Assembly (NCBI RefSeq): GCF_021390935.1
Contig: NZ_JAJPUI010000009.1
Coordinates: 62,001 to 126,000 of the forward strand
Reading direction: 5' to 3'
Source: Streptomyces sp. CC228A
Lineage (GTDB): Bacteria; Actinomycetota; Actinomycetes; Streptomycetales; Streptomycetaceae
Length of the DNA: 64,000 nt
Below are positions 36,910 to 46,055 of this stretch, piece after piece. The position numbers were made by a program, and so were the translations under genes. The notes under the pieces are model-generated. The model ran no database searches. It was not told where the DNA came from and saw nothing but the letters and a program-made list of their open reading frames with translations. Numbering within the stretch: position 1 is the stretch's first letter; the number at the start of each line of letters is the position of its first letter.

Positions 36910-37516
36910 CTTCCAGAACCCGGTGGCCGGCTTCGGCGTGACCTTCAAGGCCATGTTCAAGAAGCGGCTGACCGAGCAGTACCCGGAGCAGCAGAAGACC
37001 ACGGCGCCCCGTTTCCACGGCCGCCACCAGCTCAACCGGCACCCGGACGGGCTGGAGAAGTGCGTCGGCTGCGAACTGTGCGCCTGGGCCTGCCCCGCCG
37101 ACGCCATCTACGTCGAGGGCGCCGACAACACCGACGAGGAGCGCTACTCGCCGGGCGAGCGGTACGGGCGGGTCTACCAGATCAACTACGCCCGCTGCAT
37201 CTTCTGCGGACTGTGCATCGAGGCGTGCCCCACGCGCGCGCTGACCATGACCAACGAGTTCGAGCTCGCCGACAGCTCCCGGGCGAACCTGATCTACACC
37301 AAGGAGCAGCTCCTCGCGGGACTGGAGGAGGGGATGGTCGACAGCCCGCACGCCATCCACCCGGGGATGACCGAGCAGGACTACTACCGGGGCCTGGTCA
37401 CCGAGGCCGCGCCCGGCACGGTCCGCCAGCCCGTCTCCGACGGGGCGGGGCCGCAGGAGGCGGCGTCGGACTTCGGCCCCGGCGAACCCGCCTCGGAGAA
37501 GGTGGTCGAGGCATGA
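36902..37516 (+). CDS. nuoI: NADH-quinone oxidoreductase subunit I (two 4Fe-4S ferredoxin-like)
   Basis: A 204-residue subunit. CVGCELCAWACP and CIFCGLCIEACP each bind a 4Fe-4S cluster (N6a and N6b), carrying electrons from NuoG to NuoB. GTG 36902 lies inside the end of nuoH behind a GGAAAGGAGACGGAG ribosome-binding region, giving VSDFQNPVAGFG. The tail after YYRGLV is acidic and variable. It overlaps nuoJ by four bases. Confidence 0.98.
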   Translation: MSDFQNPVAGFGVTFKAMFKKRLTEQYPEQQKTTAPRFHGRHQLNRHPDGLEKCVGCELCAWACPADAIYVEGADNTDEERYSPGERYGRVYQINYARCIFCGLCIEACPTRALTMTNEFELADSSRANLIYTKEQLLAGLEEGMVDSPHAIHPGMTEQDYYRGLVTEAAPGTVRQPVSDGAGPQEAASDFGPGEPASEKVVEA

Positions 37517-38388
37517 CCGCGCAGACCCTGGCCGCCGCGTACACCACGTCGACCGGTGAGGCCGTGCAGTTCTGGCTGCTCGGCACGGTCGCGGTGATCG
37601 GCGCCCTGTGCACCATCCTGATGAGGAAGGCCGTGCACAGCGCGCTCTGCCTGGCCGGCACCATGATCATCCTCGCGGTGTTCTACCTGGCGAACGGCGC
37701 CTACTTCCTGGGCATCGTGCAGATCGTCGTCTACACCGGCGCGATCATGATGCTGTTCCTCTTCGTCGTCATGCTCGTCGGCGTCACCGCCGCCGACTCG
37801 CTGAAGGAGACCATCAAGGGCCAGCGCTGGCTGGCGGCGCTGTGCGCCCTCGGCTTCGGCACCCTCCTCGCCGCCGGTATCGGCAGCGCCTCCCTGGAGA
37901 CGTTCAACGGGCTGGCCGCCGCCAACTCCGGCGGCAACGTGGAGGGCCTGGCGGTGCTCATCTTCACCAAGTACGTCTTCGCCTTCGAGATCACCGGTGC
38001 GCTGCTCATCACGGCCGCGGTCGGCGCCATGGTGCTGACCCACCGCGAGCGCACCGAGAAGGCCCGCACCCAGCGGGAGCTGGCCGAGCAGCGCGTACGG
38101 GAAGGGACGCAGCTCCCGCCGCTGCCCGCGCCCGGTGTGTACGCCCGGCACAACGCGGTCGACATCGCCGGCCTGCTGCCCGACGGCACCCCGTCCGAGC
38201 TGACCGTCAACCGCACGCTGCGCGCGCGGGGCCAGGTCCGCGACGTCTCCGCGCAGGCGCTGGACGACCTCAAGGCCCTGGAGCAGCGCTCCGAGGAGCG
38301 GCTCGGCCGGGAGCAGGAGGACGTGCGCGGGCTCGGAAGCGAGCGCGACGGGTCCGCCGGGCGGGACGGAGAGGAGGCGGCCAAGTGA
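37513..38388 (+). CDS. nuoJ: NADH-quinone oxidoreductase subunit J
   Basis: A 291-residue membrane subunit. The first 175 residues hold five helices with the conserved GIVQIVVYTGAIMMLFLFVVML. The remaining 115 residues are a charged soluble tail rich in Glu, Arg and Asp, longer than the E. coli form and usual in Streptomyces. It is part of the membrane-arm helix that couples quinone reduction to proton pumping. It overlaps nuoK by four bases. Confidence 0.97.
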   Translation: MTAQTLAAAYTTSTGEAVQFWLLGTVAVIGALCTILMRKAVHSALCLAGTMIILAVFYLANGAYFLGIVQIVVYTGAIMMLFLFVVMLVGVTAADSLKETIKGQRWLAALCALGFGTLLAAGIGSASLETFNGLAAANSGGNVEGLAVLIFTKYVFAFEITGALLITAAVGAMVLTHRERTEKARTQRELAEQRVREGTQLPPLPAPGVYARHNAVDIAGLLPDGTPSELTVNRTLRARGQVRDVSAQALDDLKALEQRSEERLGREQEDVRGLGSERDGSAGRDGEEAAK

Positions 38389-38684
38389 ATCCCGTCAACT
38401 ACATCTACCTCGCCGCCCTGTTGTTCACCATCGGCGCCGCGGGTGTGCTGATCCGGCGCAACGCGATCGTCGTGTTCATGAGCGTCGAGCTGATGCTGAA
38501 CGCCTGCAACCTCACCCTGGTCGCGTTCTCCCGGATGCACGGCAACCTCGACGGCCAGATCATCGCGTTCTTCACGATGGTCGTCGCCGCCGCGGAGGTC
38601 GTGGTCGGGCTGGCGATCATCGTGTCGCTGTTCCGTATCCGCCATTCGGCCTCGGTCGACGACGCCAGCCTGATGAAGCTGTAA
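38385..38684 (+). CDS. nuoK: NADH-quinone oxidoreductase subunit K
   Basis: A 99-residue, three-helix membrane subunit of normal length. GVLIRRNAIVVFMSVELMLNACNL holds the conserved membrane Glu, and AAAEVVVGLAIIVSLFR the second one, both needed for proton transfer. The GTG start overlaps nuoJ. Confidence 0.97.
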   Translation: MNPVNYIYLAALLFTIGAAGVLIRRNAIVVFMSVELMLNACNLTLVAFSRMHGNLDGQIIAFFTMVVAAAEVVVGLAIIVSLFRIRHSASVDDASLMKL

Positions 38685-38699
38685 GGGGTCGCTAGAACC

Positions 38700-40646
38700 G
38701 TGGATACCTCGAACCTGATCGCGCCGCTCATCGCGGCGCCTCTGCTCGGAGCGGCCGTCCTGCTCTGCGGCGGCCGGCGGCTGGACCGGTTCGGGCACTG
38801 GATCGGCACGCTGCTGGCGGCCGCCTCCTTCGCCCTCGGCCTGGTGCTGTTCGCCGACATGCTCGGCCGGAGCGCCGACGAACGGACGCTGGGACAGCGG
38901 CTGTTCACCTGGGTGCCGGTGGAGGGCTTCCAGGCGGACATCGCCTTCCAGCTCGACCAGCTGTCGATGACGTTCGTGCTGCTCATCACCGGCGTCGGCA
39001 CGCTCATCCACGTGTACTCGATCGGGTACATGGAGCACGACGAGCGCCGCCGCCGCTTCTTCGGCTATCTGAACCTGTTCCTCGCGGCGATGCTCCTGCT
39101 GGTGCTCGCCGACAACTACCTGCTGCTGTACTTCGGCTGGGAGGGCGTCGGCCTCGCCTCGTACCTCCTCATCGGCTTCTGGCAGCACAAGCCGACCGCG
39201 GCCACCGCCGCGAAGAAGGCGTTCCTGGTCAACCGGGTCGGCGACATCGGCCTGTCGATCGCGATCATGCTGATGTTCACCACCTTCGGCACCTTCGCCT
39301 TCGGCCCGGTGCTCGGCTCCGCCGGCGAGACGTCCGAGGGCACGCTCACGGCGATCGGGCTGATGCTGCTGCTCGCCGCGTGCGGCAAGTCGGCCCAGGT
39401 GCCGCTGCAGTCCTGGCTCGGGGACGCCATGGAGGGCCCCACACCGGTCTCCGCCCTGATCCACGCCGCCACCATGGTGACCGCCGGCGTCTACCTCATC
39501 ACCCGGTCCGGGGCGATCTTCAACGCGGCCCCGGACGCCCAGCTCGCCGTGGTCGTGGTCGGCGCGGTCACGCTGCTCTTCGGTGCGATCGTCGGTTGCG
39601 CCAAGGACGACATCAAGAAGGCCCTGGCCGGGTCGACGATGTCCCAGATCGGGTACATGATCCTCGCCGCGGGCCTCGGCCCGATCGGCTACGCCTTCGC
39701 GATCATGCACCTGGTGACGCACGGCTTCTTCAAGGCCGGGCTGTTCCTCGGCGCCGGCTCGGTCATGCACGGCATGAACGACGAGGTCGACATGCGCAAG
39801 TACGGCGGCCTGCGGACGTACATGCCGGTCACCTTCGTGACCTTCGGGCTCGGGTACCTCGCCATCATCGGCTTCCCCGGCCTGTCCGGCTTCTGGTCCA
39901 AGGACAAGATCATCGAGGCGGCCTTCGCGAAGGGCGGCGCCGAGGGCTGGATCCTCGGCGCGGTCACCCTGCTGGGCGCCGGGCTCACCGCGTACTACAT
40001 GACCCGCGTGATGCTGATGACCTTCTTCGGCGAGAAGCGCTGGCAGCCCGCCCCCGACGCGGACCAGGTGCCCAGCGCCGAACCCGCCGCCGAGGCCCTC
40101 CCCGGTCGGATGCCGCACCCGCACGAGTCGCCGAAGTCCATGACCGTGCCGATGATCCTGCTGGCCTTCGGGTCGGTCTTCGCCGGCGGCCTGTTCTCGC
40201 TCAACAGCGCGTTCGTGAACTGGCTGAAGCCCGTCACGGACTTCGAGCACGGCCATCCGCCGGTGAGCGCCGCCGTGGTCACCACGTCCACGGTCGTGGT
40301 CCTGCTCATCGGCGTCGGCATCGCCTACGCCCAGTACGGGCGGCGGCCCGTGCCGGTCGTCGCGCCGCGCGGCTCGCTGCTCACCAGGGCCGCCCGCCGC
40401 GACCTCTACCAGGACGACGTCAACCACGTGGTCCTGGTGCGCGGCGGCGAGCACCTCACCCGCTCGCTGGTCTACGTGGACCACACCCTCGTCGACGGGG
40501 TCGTCAATGGGACGGCGGCGTCGATGGGCGGACTCTCCAGCCGGATGCGCAGGTTGCAGAACGGCTTCGCCCGCTCCTACGCGGTCTCGATGTTCGGAGG
40601 TGCTGCGGTGCTGATCGCCGCGACCCTGCTCATGAGGGGGGTGTGA
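38700..40646 (+). CDS. nuoL: NADH-quinone oxidoreductase subunit L (antiporter-like proton channel)
   Basis: A 648-residue membrane subunit from GTG 38700, 15 bases after nuoK. LLYFGWEGVGLASYLLIGFW carries the key Glu, KSAQVPLQSWLGDAMEGPTPVSALIHAATMV the antiporter-like core with Lys and His, and the C-terminal part the long lateral helix. The cytoplasmic loop at about 445-485 is acidic. It overlaps nuoM by a few bases if the upstream GTG of nuoM is used. Confidence 0.98.
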   Translation: MDTSNLIAPLIAAPLLGAAVLLCGGRRLDRFGHWIGTLLAAASFALGLVLFADMLGRSADERTLGQRLFTWVPVEGFQADIAFQLDQLSMTFVLLITGVGTLIHVYSIGYMEHDERRRRFFGYLNLFLAAMLLLVLADNYLLLYFGWEGVGLASYLLIGFWQHKPTAATAAKKAFLVNRVGDIGLSIAIMLMFTTFGTFAFGPVLGSAGETSEGTLTAIGLMLLLAACGKSAQVPLQSWLGDAMEGPTPVSALIHAATMVTAGVYLITRSGAIFNAAPDAQLAVVVVGAVTLLFGAIVGCAKDDIKKALAGSTMSQIGYMILAAGLGPIGYAFAIMHLVTHGFFKAGLFLGAGSVMHGMNDEVDMRKYGGLRTYMPVTFVTFGLGYLAIIGFPGLSGFWSKDKIIEAAFAKGGAEGWILGAVTLLGAGLTAYYMTRVMLMTFFGEKRWQPAPDADQVPSAEPAAEALPGRMPHPHESPKSMTVPMILLAFGSVFAGGLFSLNSAFVNWLKPVTDFEHGHPPVSAAVVTTSTVVVLLIGVGIAYAQYGRRPVPVVAPRGSLLTRAARRDLYQDDVNHVVLVRGGEHLTRSLVYVDHTLVDGVVNGTAASMGGLSSRMRRLQNGFARSYAVSMFGGAAVLIAATLLMRGV

Positions 40647-40651
40647 CCGCG

Positions 40652-42256
40652 ATGTCCTACCTCCTGACGGCGACGGCGGCCGTGCCCGCAGCCGGTGCGA
40701 TCGTCACCGCCGCCGTGCCGGCGGCCCGACGCACCGCGGCCAAGTGGGTGGCCCTCGCCTTCTCCCTCGCCACGCTCGCGCTCGCCGCGACCGTGTTCGC
40801 CCGCTTCGACCCGGGCGGCGCCCGCTACCAGCTCACCGAGTCCCACGCCTGGATCCCGGACTTCGGGGTGCGGTACGAACTGGGCGTCGACGGCATCGGG
40901 GTGGCGCTCGTCGCGCTCACCGCCGTCCTCGTCCCCTTCGTCATCCTCGCCGGCTGGCACGACGCCGACCACCTGGCCGCGTCCGGCAGCGGCTCCGCCG
41001 CGGGCCAGTCGAAGAGGTGGCGGCCCACCCAGGGCTTCTTCGCCCTGATCCTCATGGTCGAGGCGATGGTGATCCTCTCCTTCGAGGCCACCGACGTCTT
41101 CCTCTTCTACCTCGTCTTCGAGGCCATGCTCATCCCGATGTACTTCCTCATCGGGGGGTTCGGGGACCGGGCGCACGCCGGCACCGACGAGCACGCCGCC
41201 GCCCAGCGGTCGTACGCGGCGGTGAAGTTCCTCCTCTACAACCTCGTCGGCGGGCTCGTCATGCTGGCCGCCGTCATCGGGCTGTACGTCGTCGCCGGGA
41301 ACTTCTCCCTCACGGAGATCGCGGCCGCCCGCGCGAGCGGCGAGCTGGAGATGGCCGCGAACACCGAGCGGCTGCTGTTCCTCGGCTTCTTCTTCGCCTT
41401 CGCGGTGAAGGCGCCGCTGTGGCCGCTGCACACCTGGCTGCCCAACGCGATGGGCGAGTCCACGGCTCCGGTCGCCGTCCTCATCACGGCCGTGGTCGAC
41501 AAGGTCGGCACCTTCGCGATGCTCCGCTTCTGCCTCGGGCTGTTCCCGGAGGCGTCGAAGTGGGCGACCCCCGTGGTCCTCGTCCTCGCACTGGTCAGCA
41601 TCGTCTACGGGGCGCTGCTCGCGGTCGGCCAGCGGGACATCAAGCGGCTGATCGCCTACGCGTCGATCTCCCACTTCGGCTTCATCATCCTCGGCATCTT
41701 CGCGATGACCAGCCAGGGGCAGAGCGGCGCCACCCTCTACATGGTCAACCACGGGCTCTCCACGGCCGCCCTGATGCTGGTCGCCGGGTTCCTGATCTCG
41801 CGGCGCGGCTCCCGGCTCATCGCCGACTACGGCGGGGTGCAGAAGGTCGCCCCGGTGCTGGCGGGCACCTTCCTCGTGGGCGGCCTCGCCACGCTGTCGC
41901 TGCCGGGACTCGCCCCGTTCGTCAGCGAGTTCCTGGTGCTGGTCGGCACGTTCGCCCGGTACCCGGCGGCCGGTGTCGTCGCCACCCTCGGCATCGTGCT
42001 GGCCGCGCTGTACACGCTCGTCCTGTACCAGCGGACCATGACGGGACCCGTCAAGGACGAGGTGCGGGCCATGCCCGACCTGAGGGCCCGTGAACTGGTT
42101 GTGGCCGCACCGCTGATCGCGCTGCTGCTGTTCCTCGGCGTGTTCCCGAAGCCGGTGACCGACGTGGTCAACCCGGCGGTGCGCCACACCATGTCCGACG
42201 TCGACCAGAAGGACCCCGCACCCGAGGTCCGGCCCCAGGTGGAGGCGGCGCAGTGA
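40652..42256 (+). CDS. nuoM: NADH-quinone oxidoreductase subunit M (antiporter-like)
   Basis: A 534-residue membrane subunit. ATG 40652 (MSYLLTATAAVP) is preferred over GTG 40643 because a GAGGGGGG run sits at a proper distance upstream of the ATG. VFEAMLIPMYFLIGGFGD carries the conserved Glu, and KAPLWPLHTWLPNAMGESTAPVAVLI the Lys/His channel motif. It overlaps the GTG of nuoN by four bases. Confidence 0.97.
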   Translation: MSYLLTATAAVPAAGAIVTAAVPAARRTAAKWVALAFSLATLALAATVFARFDPGGARYQLTESHAWIPDFGVRYELGVDGIGVALVALTAVLVPFVILAGWHDADHLAASGSGSAAGQSKRWRPTQGFFALILMVEAMVILSFEATDVFLFYLVFEAMLIPMYFLIGGFGDRAHAGTDEHAAAQRSYAAVKFLLYNLVGGLVMLAAVIGLYVVAGNFSLTEIAAARASGELEMAANTERLLFLGFFFAFAVKAPLWPLHTWLPNAMGESTAPVAVLITAVVDKVGTFAMLRFCLGLFPEASKWATPVVLVLALVSIVYGALLAVGQRDIKRLIAYASISHFGFIILGIFAMTSQGQSGATLYMVNHGLSTAALMLVAGFLISRRGSRLIADYGGVQKVAPVLAGTFLVGGLATLSLPGLAPFVSEFLVLVGTFARYPAAGVVATLGIVLAALYTLVLYQRTMTGPVKDEVRAMPDLRARELVVAAPLIALLLFLGVFPKPVTDVVNPAVRHTMSDVDQKDPAPEVRPQVEAAQ

Positions 42257-43914
42257 GCACAACGGACTTCCACAGCCTGTGGACGGCGGCCGCCGGGCCG
42301 GTCGCGGAGCCGCTCGGCGCCATCCAGGCGCCGAAGATCGAGTACGCCCAGCTGGCACCGATCCTCATCGTGGTCGGCGCGGCGGTCCTCGGCATCCTCG
42401 TCGAGGCCGTGGTCCCGCGCCGCGCCCGCTACCACAGCCAGCTCTTCCTGAGCGTCGCGGCGCTGGCCGCCGCGTTCGCCGCGGTCGTCGGCCTCGCCGT
42501 CGCCGGATACGGCACCACCAAGGCGGGGATCGCCGCCATGGGCGCCATCGCCGTCGACGGGCCCGCGCTGTTCCTCCAGGGCACGATCCTGCTGGCCGCG
42601 CTGGTGTCGGTGTTCACCTTCGCCGAGCGGCGGCTCGACCCGGCACGGCACGGCCACAGGGTCGACTCGTTCGCGGCGGAGGCCGCGGCCGCGCCCGGCA
42701 GCGACCACGAGAAGGCCGCGGTCAAGGCCGGGTTCACCACCACCGAGGTGTTCCCGCTGGCGCTGTTCGCCGTCGCCGGCATGCTGGCCTTCCCGGCGGC
42801 CAACGACCTGTTGACGCTGTTCATCGCGCTGGAGGTGCTGTCGCTGCCGCTGTACCTGCTGTGCGCCCTGGCCCGCCGCAAGCGGCTCGTGTCGCAGGAG
42901 GCCGCGGTCAAGTACTTCCTGCTCGGCGCCTTCGCCTCCGCGTTCTTCCTCTTCGGCATCGCCCTGCTGTACGGCTACGCGGGCTCCGTGTCGTACGCGC
43001 GGATCGCGGACGTCGTCGATGGGGCCGTCGGCACCGTCGACCCGGCGCTGGCCGCCACCATGGGCAGCGACGTGCTGCTGCTCATCGGCTTCGCCCTGGT
43101 GCTGATGGGCCTGCTGTTCAAGGTCGGCGCCGTGCCATTCCACATGTGGACCCCGGACGTGTACCAGGGCGCGCCGACACCGGTCACCGGCTTCATGGCC
43201 GCGGCCACGAAGGTCGCCGCGTTCGGCGCGATGCTGCGGCTGCTGTACGTGGTGCTGCCGGGGCTCCGCTGGGACTGGCGGCCCGTCATGTGGGGCGTCG
43301 CCATCGTCACCATGCTGGTCGGTGCGATCGTCGCCATCACCCAGACCGACATCAAGCGGCTGCTGGCCTACTCGTCGATCGCCCACGGCGGGTTCATCCT
43401 GGCGGGTGTCATCGCGGCCACGCCGTCCGGCATCTCGTCTGTGCTGTTCTACCTGGCCGCGTACTCCTTCGTGACGATCGGTGCCTTCGCCGTCGTCACG
43501 CTGGTGCGGGACGCCGGCGGCGAGGCCACGCACCTGTCGAAGTGGGCGGGGCTCGGGCGCCGGTCGCCGCTGGTGGCGGCCGTGTTCGCGGTGTTCCTGC
43601 TGGCCTTCGCCGGCATCCCGCTGACGTCCGGGTTCTCCGGCAAGTTCGCCGTGTTCAAGGCGGCGGCCGAGGGCGGCGCCGGGGCGCTGGTGGTGGTCGG
43701 CGTGGTCGCCTCCGCGATCGCGACGTTCTTCTACATCCGCGTCATCGTGCTGATGTTCTTCAGCGAACCGCACCCGGAGGGCCCGACCGTGGCCGTGCCG
43801 TCACCGCTGACGATGACGGCGATCGGCGTCGGTGTCGCGGTCACCCTGGTGCTCGGCGTCGCGCCGCAGTACTTCCTGGACCTGGCCTCGCAGGCGGGCG
43901 TCTTCGTGCGGTAG
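42253..43914 (+). CDS. nuoN: NADH-quinone oxidoreductase subunit N (antiporter-like)
   Basis: A 553-residue membrane subunit, last gene of the operon. FIALEVLSLPLYLLCALARRKRLVSQEAAVKYF carries the conserved Glu and Lys, and KVGAVPFHMWTPDVYQGAPTPVTGFMA is the family signature. A hydrophilic loop (RRLDPARHGHRVDSF) interrupts helices near residue 125. A strong hairpin 19 bases after the stop ends the operon. Confidence 0.98.
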   Translation: MSTTDFHSLWTAAAGPVAEPLGAIQAPKIEYAQLAPILIVVGAAVLGILVEAVVPRRARYHSQLFLSVAALAAAFAAVVGLAVAGYGTTKAGIAAMGAIAVDGPALFLQGTILLAALVSVFTFAERRLDPARHGHRVDSFAAEAAAAPGSDHEKAAVKAGFTTTEVFPLALFAVAGMLAFPAANDLLTLFIALEVLSLPLYLLCALARRKRLVSQEAAVKYFLLGAFASAFFLFGIALLYGYAGSVSYARIADVVDGAVGTVDPALAATMGSDVLLLIGFALVLMGLLFKVGAVPFHMWTPDVYQGAPTPVTGFMAAATKVAAFGAMLRLLYVVLPGLRWDWRPVMWGVAIVTMLVGAIVAITQTDIKRLLAYSSIAHGGFILAGVIAATPSGISSVLFYLAAYSFVTIGAFAVVTLVRDAGGEATHLSKWAGLGRRSPLVAAVFAVFLLAFAGIPLTSGFSGKFAVFKAAAEGGAGALVVVGVVASAIATFFYIRVIVLMFFSEPHPEGPTVAVPSPLTMTAIGVGVAVTLVLGVAPQYFLDLASQAGVFVR

Positions 43915-43932
43915 CAGGCGGCTGGTCGCGGC

Positions 43933-43974
43933 AGCGGTCGGGCGGGGCGCGGTGGCGCGCCCCGCCCGACCGCT
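43933..43974. terminator. Perfect 19-bp hairpin closing the nuo operon
   Basis: AGCGGTCGGGCGGGGCGCG pairs at all 19 positions with the sequence 43956-43974 across a GTGG loop. It lies between nuoN and the convergent secreted-protein gene and should stop transcription from both. Confidence 0.9.
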
Positions 43975-43991
43975 GTGTGTGCGGCCCCGGG

Positions 43992-44540
43992 TCAGTCCGC
44001 GGGGCAGGACACGTGCGGGTTCCACTCGTGGAACATGCCCTTGGGGTTCGGCTTGTAGATCCACACGTGCAGGTCGTAGTGGGCGGCGATGCCCTCCTCG
44101 ACGCCCGGCGACGGCCCCAGGAAGGGCTGGCCGAACATGGCGGGCCGGTCGTCGTCCGTGCTCAGGTCCTGGTCCGCGTCCTCGACGAACCACTCGACGC
44201 CCACCAGCCGCAGTGCGCCGTCGGGGCCCGGCTCGTACATGAGGGCGGAGGGGTGCGCCGGGTCGGTGGTGTTGTTGTACGCCTTGTTGACGTAGTGGTA
44301 GCCCATGCCGCCCTCGCCCTCCCGCTCGATGCAGCCGCGCATCGGCAGGTAGCCGTCCTGGACGGCCCGTTCGACGGAGTGGTACTTGAGCGTCGCCTGG
44401 TACGTGGTGACCAGGTCGGCGTGTGCGGACGCGGCCTCGCCTGCGGACGCGGTCGCGGCGGGTGCCGCCGGTCCTGCCAGGAGGGCCAGCGAGACGAGTG
44501 CGGTGACTGCGGCAGCGGGTATGGGCCCTTTCGGGTGCAT
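43992..44540 (-). CDS. Secreted protein of unknown function
   Basis: A 182-residue protein. The ATG complement 44538-44540 has a GAGGAG ribosome-binding site. A signal peptide (VTALVSLALLAGPAAPAATASA) is followed by about 145 mature residues with ATLKYHSVERAVQDGYLP, GGMGYHYVNKAYNN, DPAHPSALMYEP, VEWFVED and AAHYDLHVWIYKPNPKGMFH, ending PHVSCPAD. The several conserved-looking His, Asp and Tyr residues and two Cys (RGCIE and SCPAD) suggest a small folded extracellular domain, perhaps metal-binding, but I do not recognise a named family. It is convergent with nuoN. Confidence 0.7.
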   Translation of the reverse strand: MHPKGPIPAAAVTALVSLALLAGPAAPAATASAGEAASAHADLVTTYQATLKYHSVERAVQDGYLPMRGCIEREGEGGMGYHYVNKAYNNTTDPAHPSALMYEPGPDGALRLVGVEWFVEDADQDLSTDDDRPAMFGQPFLGPSPGVEEGIAAHYDLHVWIYKPNPKGMFHEWNPHVSCPAD

Positions 44541-44783
44541 GCGGTGCTCCTCGCGACAGTGCGTGCGTGTCACCCTGCTGACCCGGGCCGTCCCGGGCGC
44601 AGGTCGTACCACCGGGCCGCACCGGTCGCCGGGCCGTCCCGGGCCGTCCCTGGCGGTGCCGGCGCCCCCGGTGCGAACCGGCCGGTCCGCGCCAGGCCCG
44701 GTCGTCCCGGTGGGACCGGGCGCCTCGCGGCTCCGGCCGTGCGGACGGTCCTGCCGTACAGGCGCCCCGGGCCGGTACGTACC

Positions 44784-44857
44784 GGCGGCTCTGGTCGGTA
44801 CGGGCGGCTCTGGTCGGTACGGGCGGCTCTGGTCGGTACGGGCGGCTCTGGTCGTAC
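44784..44857. repeat. 19-bp tandem repeat, about four copies
   Basis: GGCGGCTCTGGTCGGTACG repeats with an exact 19-base period; the last copy is imperfect. It lies in the 509-base gap (44541-45049) between divergent genes. The rest of that gap is GC-rich with no credible gene. Confidence 0.85.
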
Positions 44858-45049
44858 AGGCGGGTCCGGTCGTCCGGGCGGGGCCGGGCCCGGGCGGTTC
44901 CCTGCCCCGCCCCCAGCAGCATGTGCCGCCCGGCGCGCCGCCGCACCCGGAGGAGGGCCGACGGGCGGAACGCGCCCTGTTCCCCGCGGTCCGCCCCGTG
45001 GCATGGTGACCGCAGGGGAATGGTCTGGACCTGTAGGGGGTGGCGGGGG

Positions 45050-45997
45050 ATGCGACGCGGGCGGGACGCCGGGGACGCCGCGCTGCCGACACACCGGCTG
45101 GAGGTGCCCCAGCCGCAGGCCCTGCCCTTCGCCGTCGGCACCTTCGACACCATCGGCCCCCTGTCCAGGGCCGCCTTCCCGCACCGGCACACCTTCTACG
45201 AGATCCTCCACGTCACCTCCGGGCGCGGCGTCCACGTCGTCGACCTCGCCCGCCAGGAACTGCGCCCCCCGCACCTCGGGGTCGTCGCCCCGGGGCAGGT
45301 CCACCACTGGGAGGGCGCGGCCGGGCTTGACGGGTCCGTCATCCTCTTCACCGAGGACTTCCTGCTCGACCACCCCGGGGACCGGGAGCTGCTGCGGCGG
45401 TTGAGCGAGCGGCCGTGGCTCCGGCTCGACGGGCCGGCCCGCCCCACCGTCGCCCGGCTCGTCGACGACCTCCACGACGAGTACGGCAAGGGCGCCGAGG
45501 GCTTCGCGTCCGTCCTGCGCGCCCTGCTGCACATCCTCGTCGTCCGGGCGGCCAGACTCCCCGCCCCCGCGACGGGGCCCGGCCGCGCGGAAGGCCCCGC
45601 GGCGCCCGCCCGGCCCGGTCGCGTGGCCGAGGAGTTCGGCCGGCTCATCGGCCGAGGGGAGGCCGCACTGTGGTCGGTGCGGGCCTGCGCCGACCGTATC
45701 GGCGTCACCCCCGGCTACCTCGCCGAAGCCGTCAAGGCGGCCACCGGCCGCACCCCCGGGCGGCTCGTCCGCGACGCCCGCACCCAGGAGGCCAAACGGC
45801 TGCTGGCCAAGACGGACCTGACGGTCCGCCAGGTCGCCCTGCGGGTCGGCTTCGACGACCCCTCGTACTTCTGCCGCTTCTTCCGCCGCGAGACCGGGCT
45901 GAGCCCCGGGGACTTCCGGCGGGGCGCGGAGGGCGGCCGGGATAAACACCACGACCACCGCATCCCGTCCCTCGCCCGCCCCGCAGGCCGCGCCTAG
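45050..45997 (+). CDS. AraC-family transcriptional regulator
   Basis: A 315-residue protein from ATG 45050. The N-terminal cupin-like sensor domain (FPHRHTFYEILHVTSGRGVHVV, LGVVAPGQVHHWEG) is followed by an Ala/Pro/Arg linker and a C-terminal double HTH: WSVRACADRIGVTPGYLAEAVKAATG and LTVRQVALRVGFDDPSYFCRFFRRETGLSPGDFR. The likely target is the dioxygenase gene that starts 58 bases downstream on the same strand; the effector is unknown and could be an aromatic compound. Confidence 0.9.
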   Translation: MRRGRDAGDAALPTHRLEVPQPQALPFAVGTFDTIGPLSRAAFPHRHTFYEILHVTSGRGVHVVDLARQELRPPHLGVVAPGQVHHWEGAAGLDGSVILFTEDFLLDHPGDRELLRRLSERPWLRLDGPARPTVARLVDDLHDEYGKGAEGFASVLRALLHILVVRAARLPAPATGPGRAEGPAAPARPGRVAEEFGRLIGRGEAALWSVRACADRIGVTPGYLAEAVKAATGRTPGRLVRDARTQEAKRLLAKTDLTVRQVALRVGFDDPSYFCRFFRRETGLSPGDFRRGAEGGRDKHHDHRIPSLARPAGRA

Positions 45998-46055
45998 GTT
46001 CGGTGGTGCTCCCGACACCGTCCCCCAGACCTCTTCGCCACGAGGAGCCACCGGC

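Noticed and set aside
37731..40484. Long minus-strand frame (over 900 codons) opposite nuoJ, nuoK and nuoL
   Set aside because: His/Asp/Glu/Arg-rich mirror translation of hydrophobic codons; the plus-strand subunits are unmistakable.
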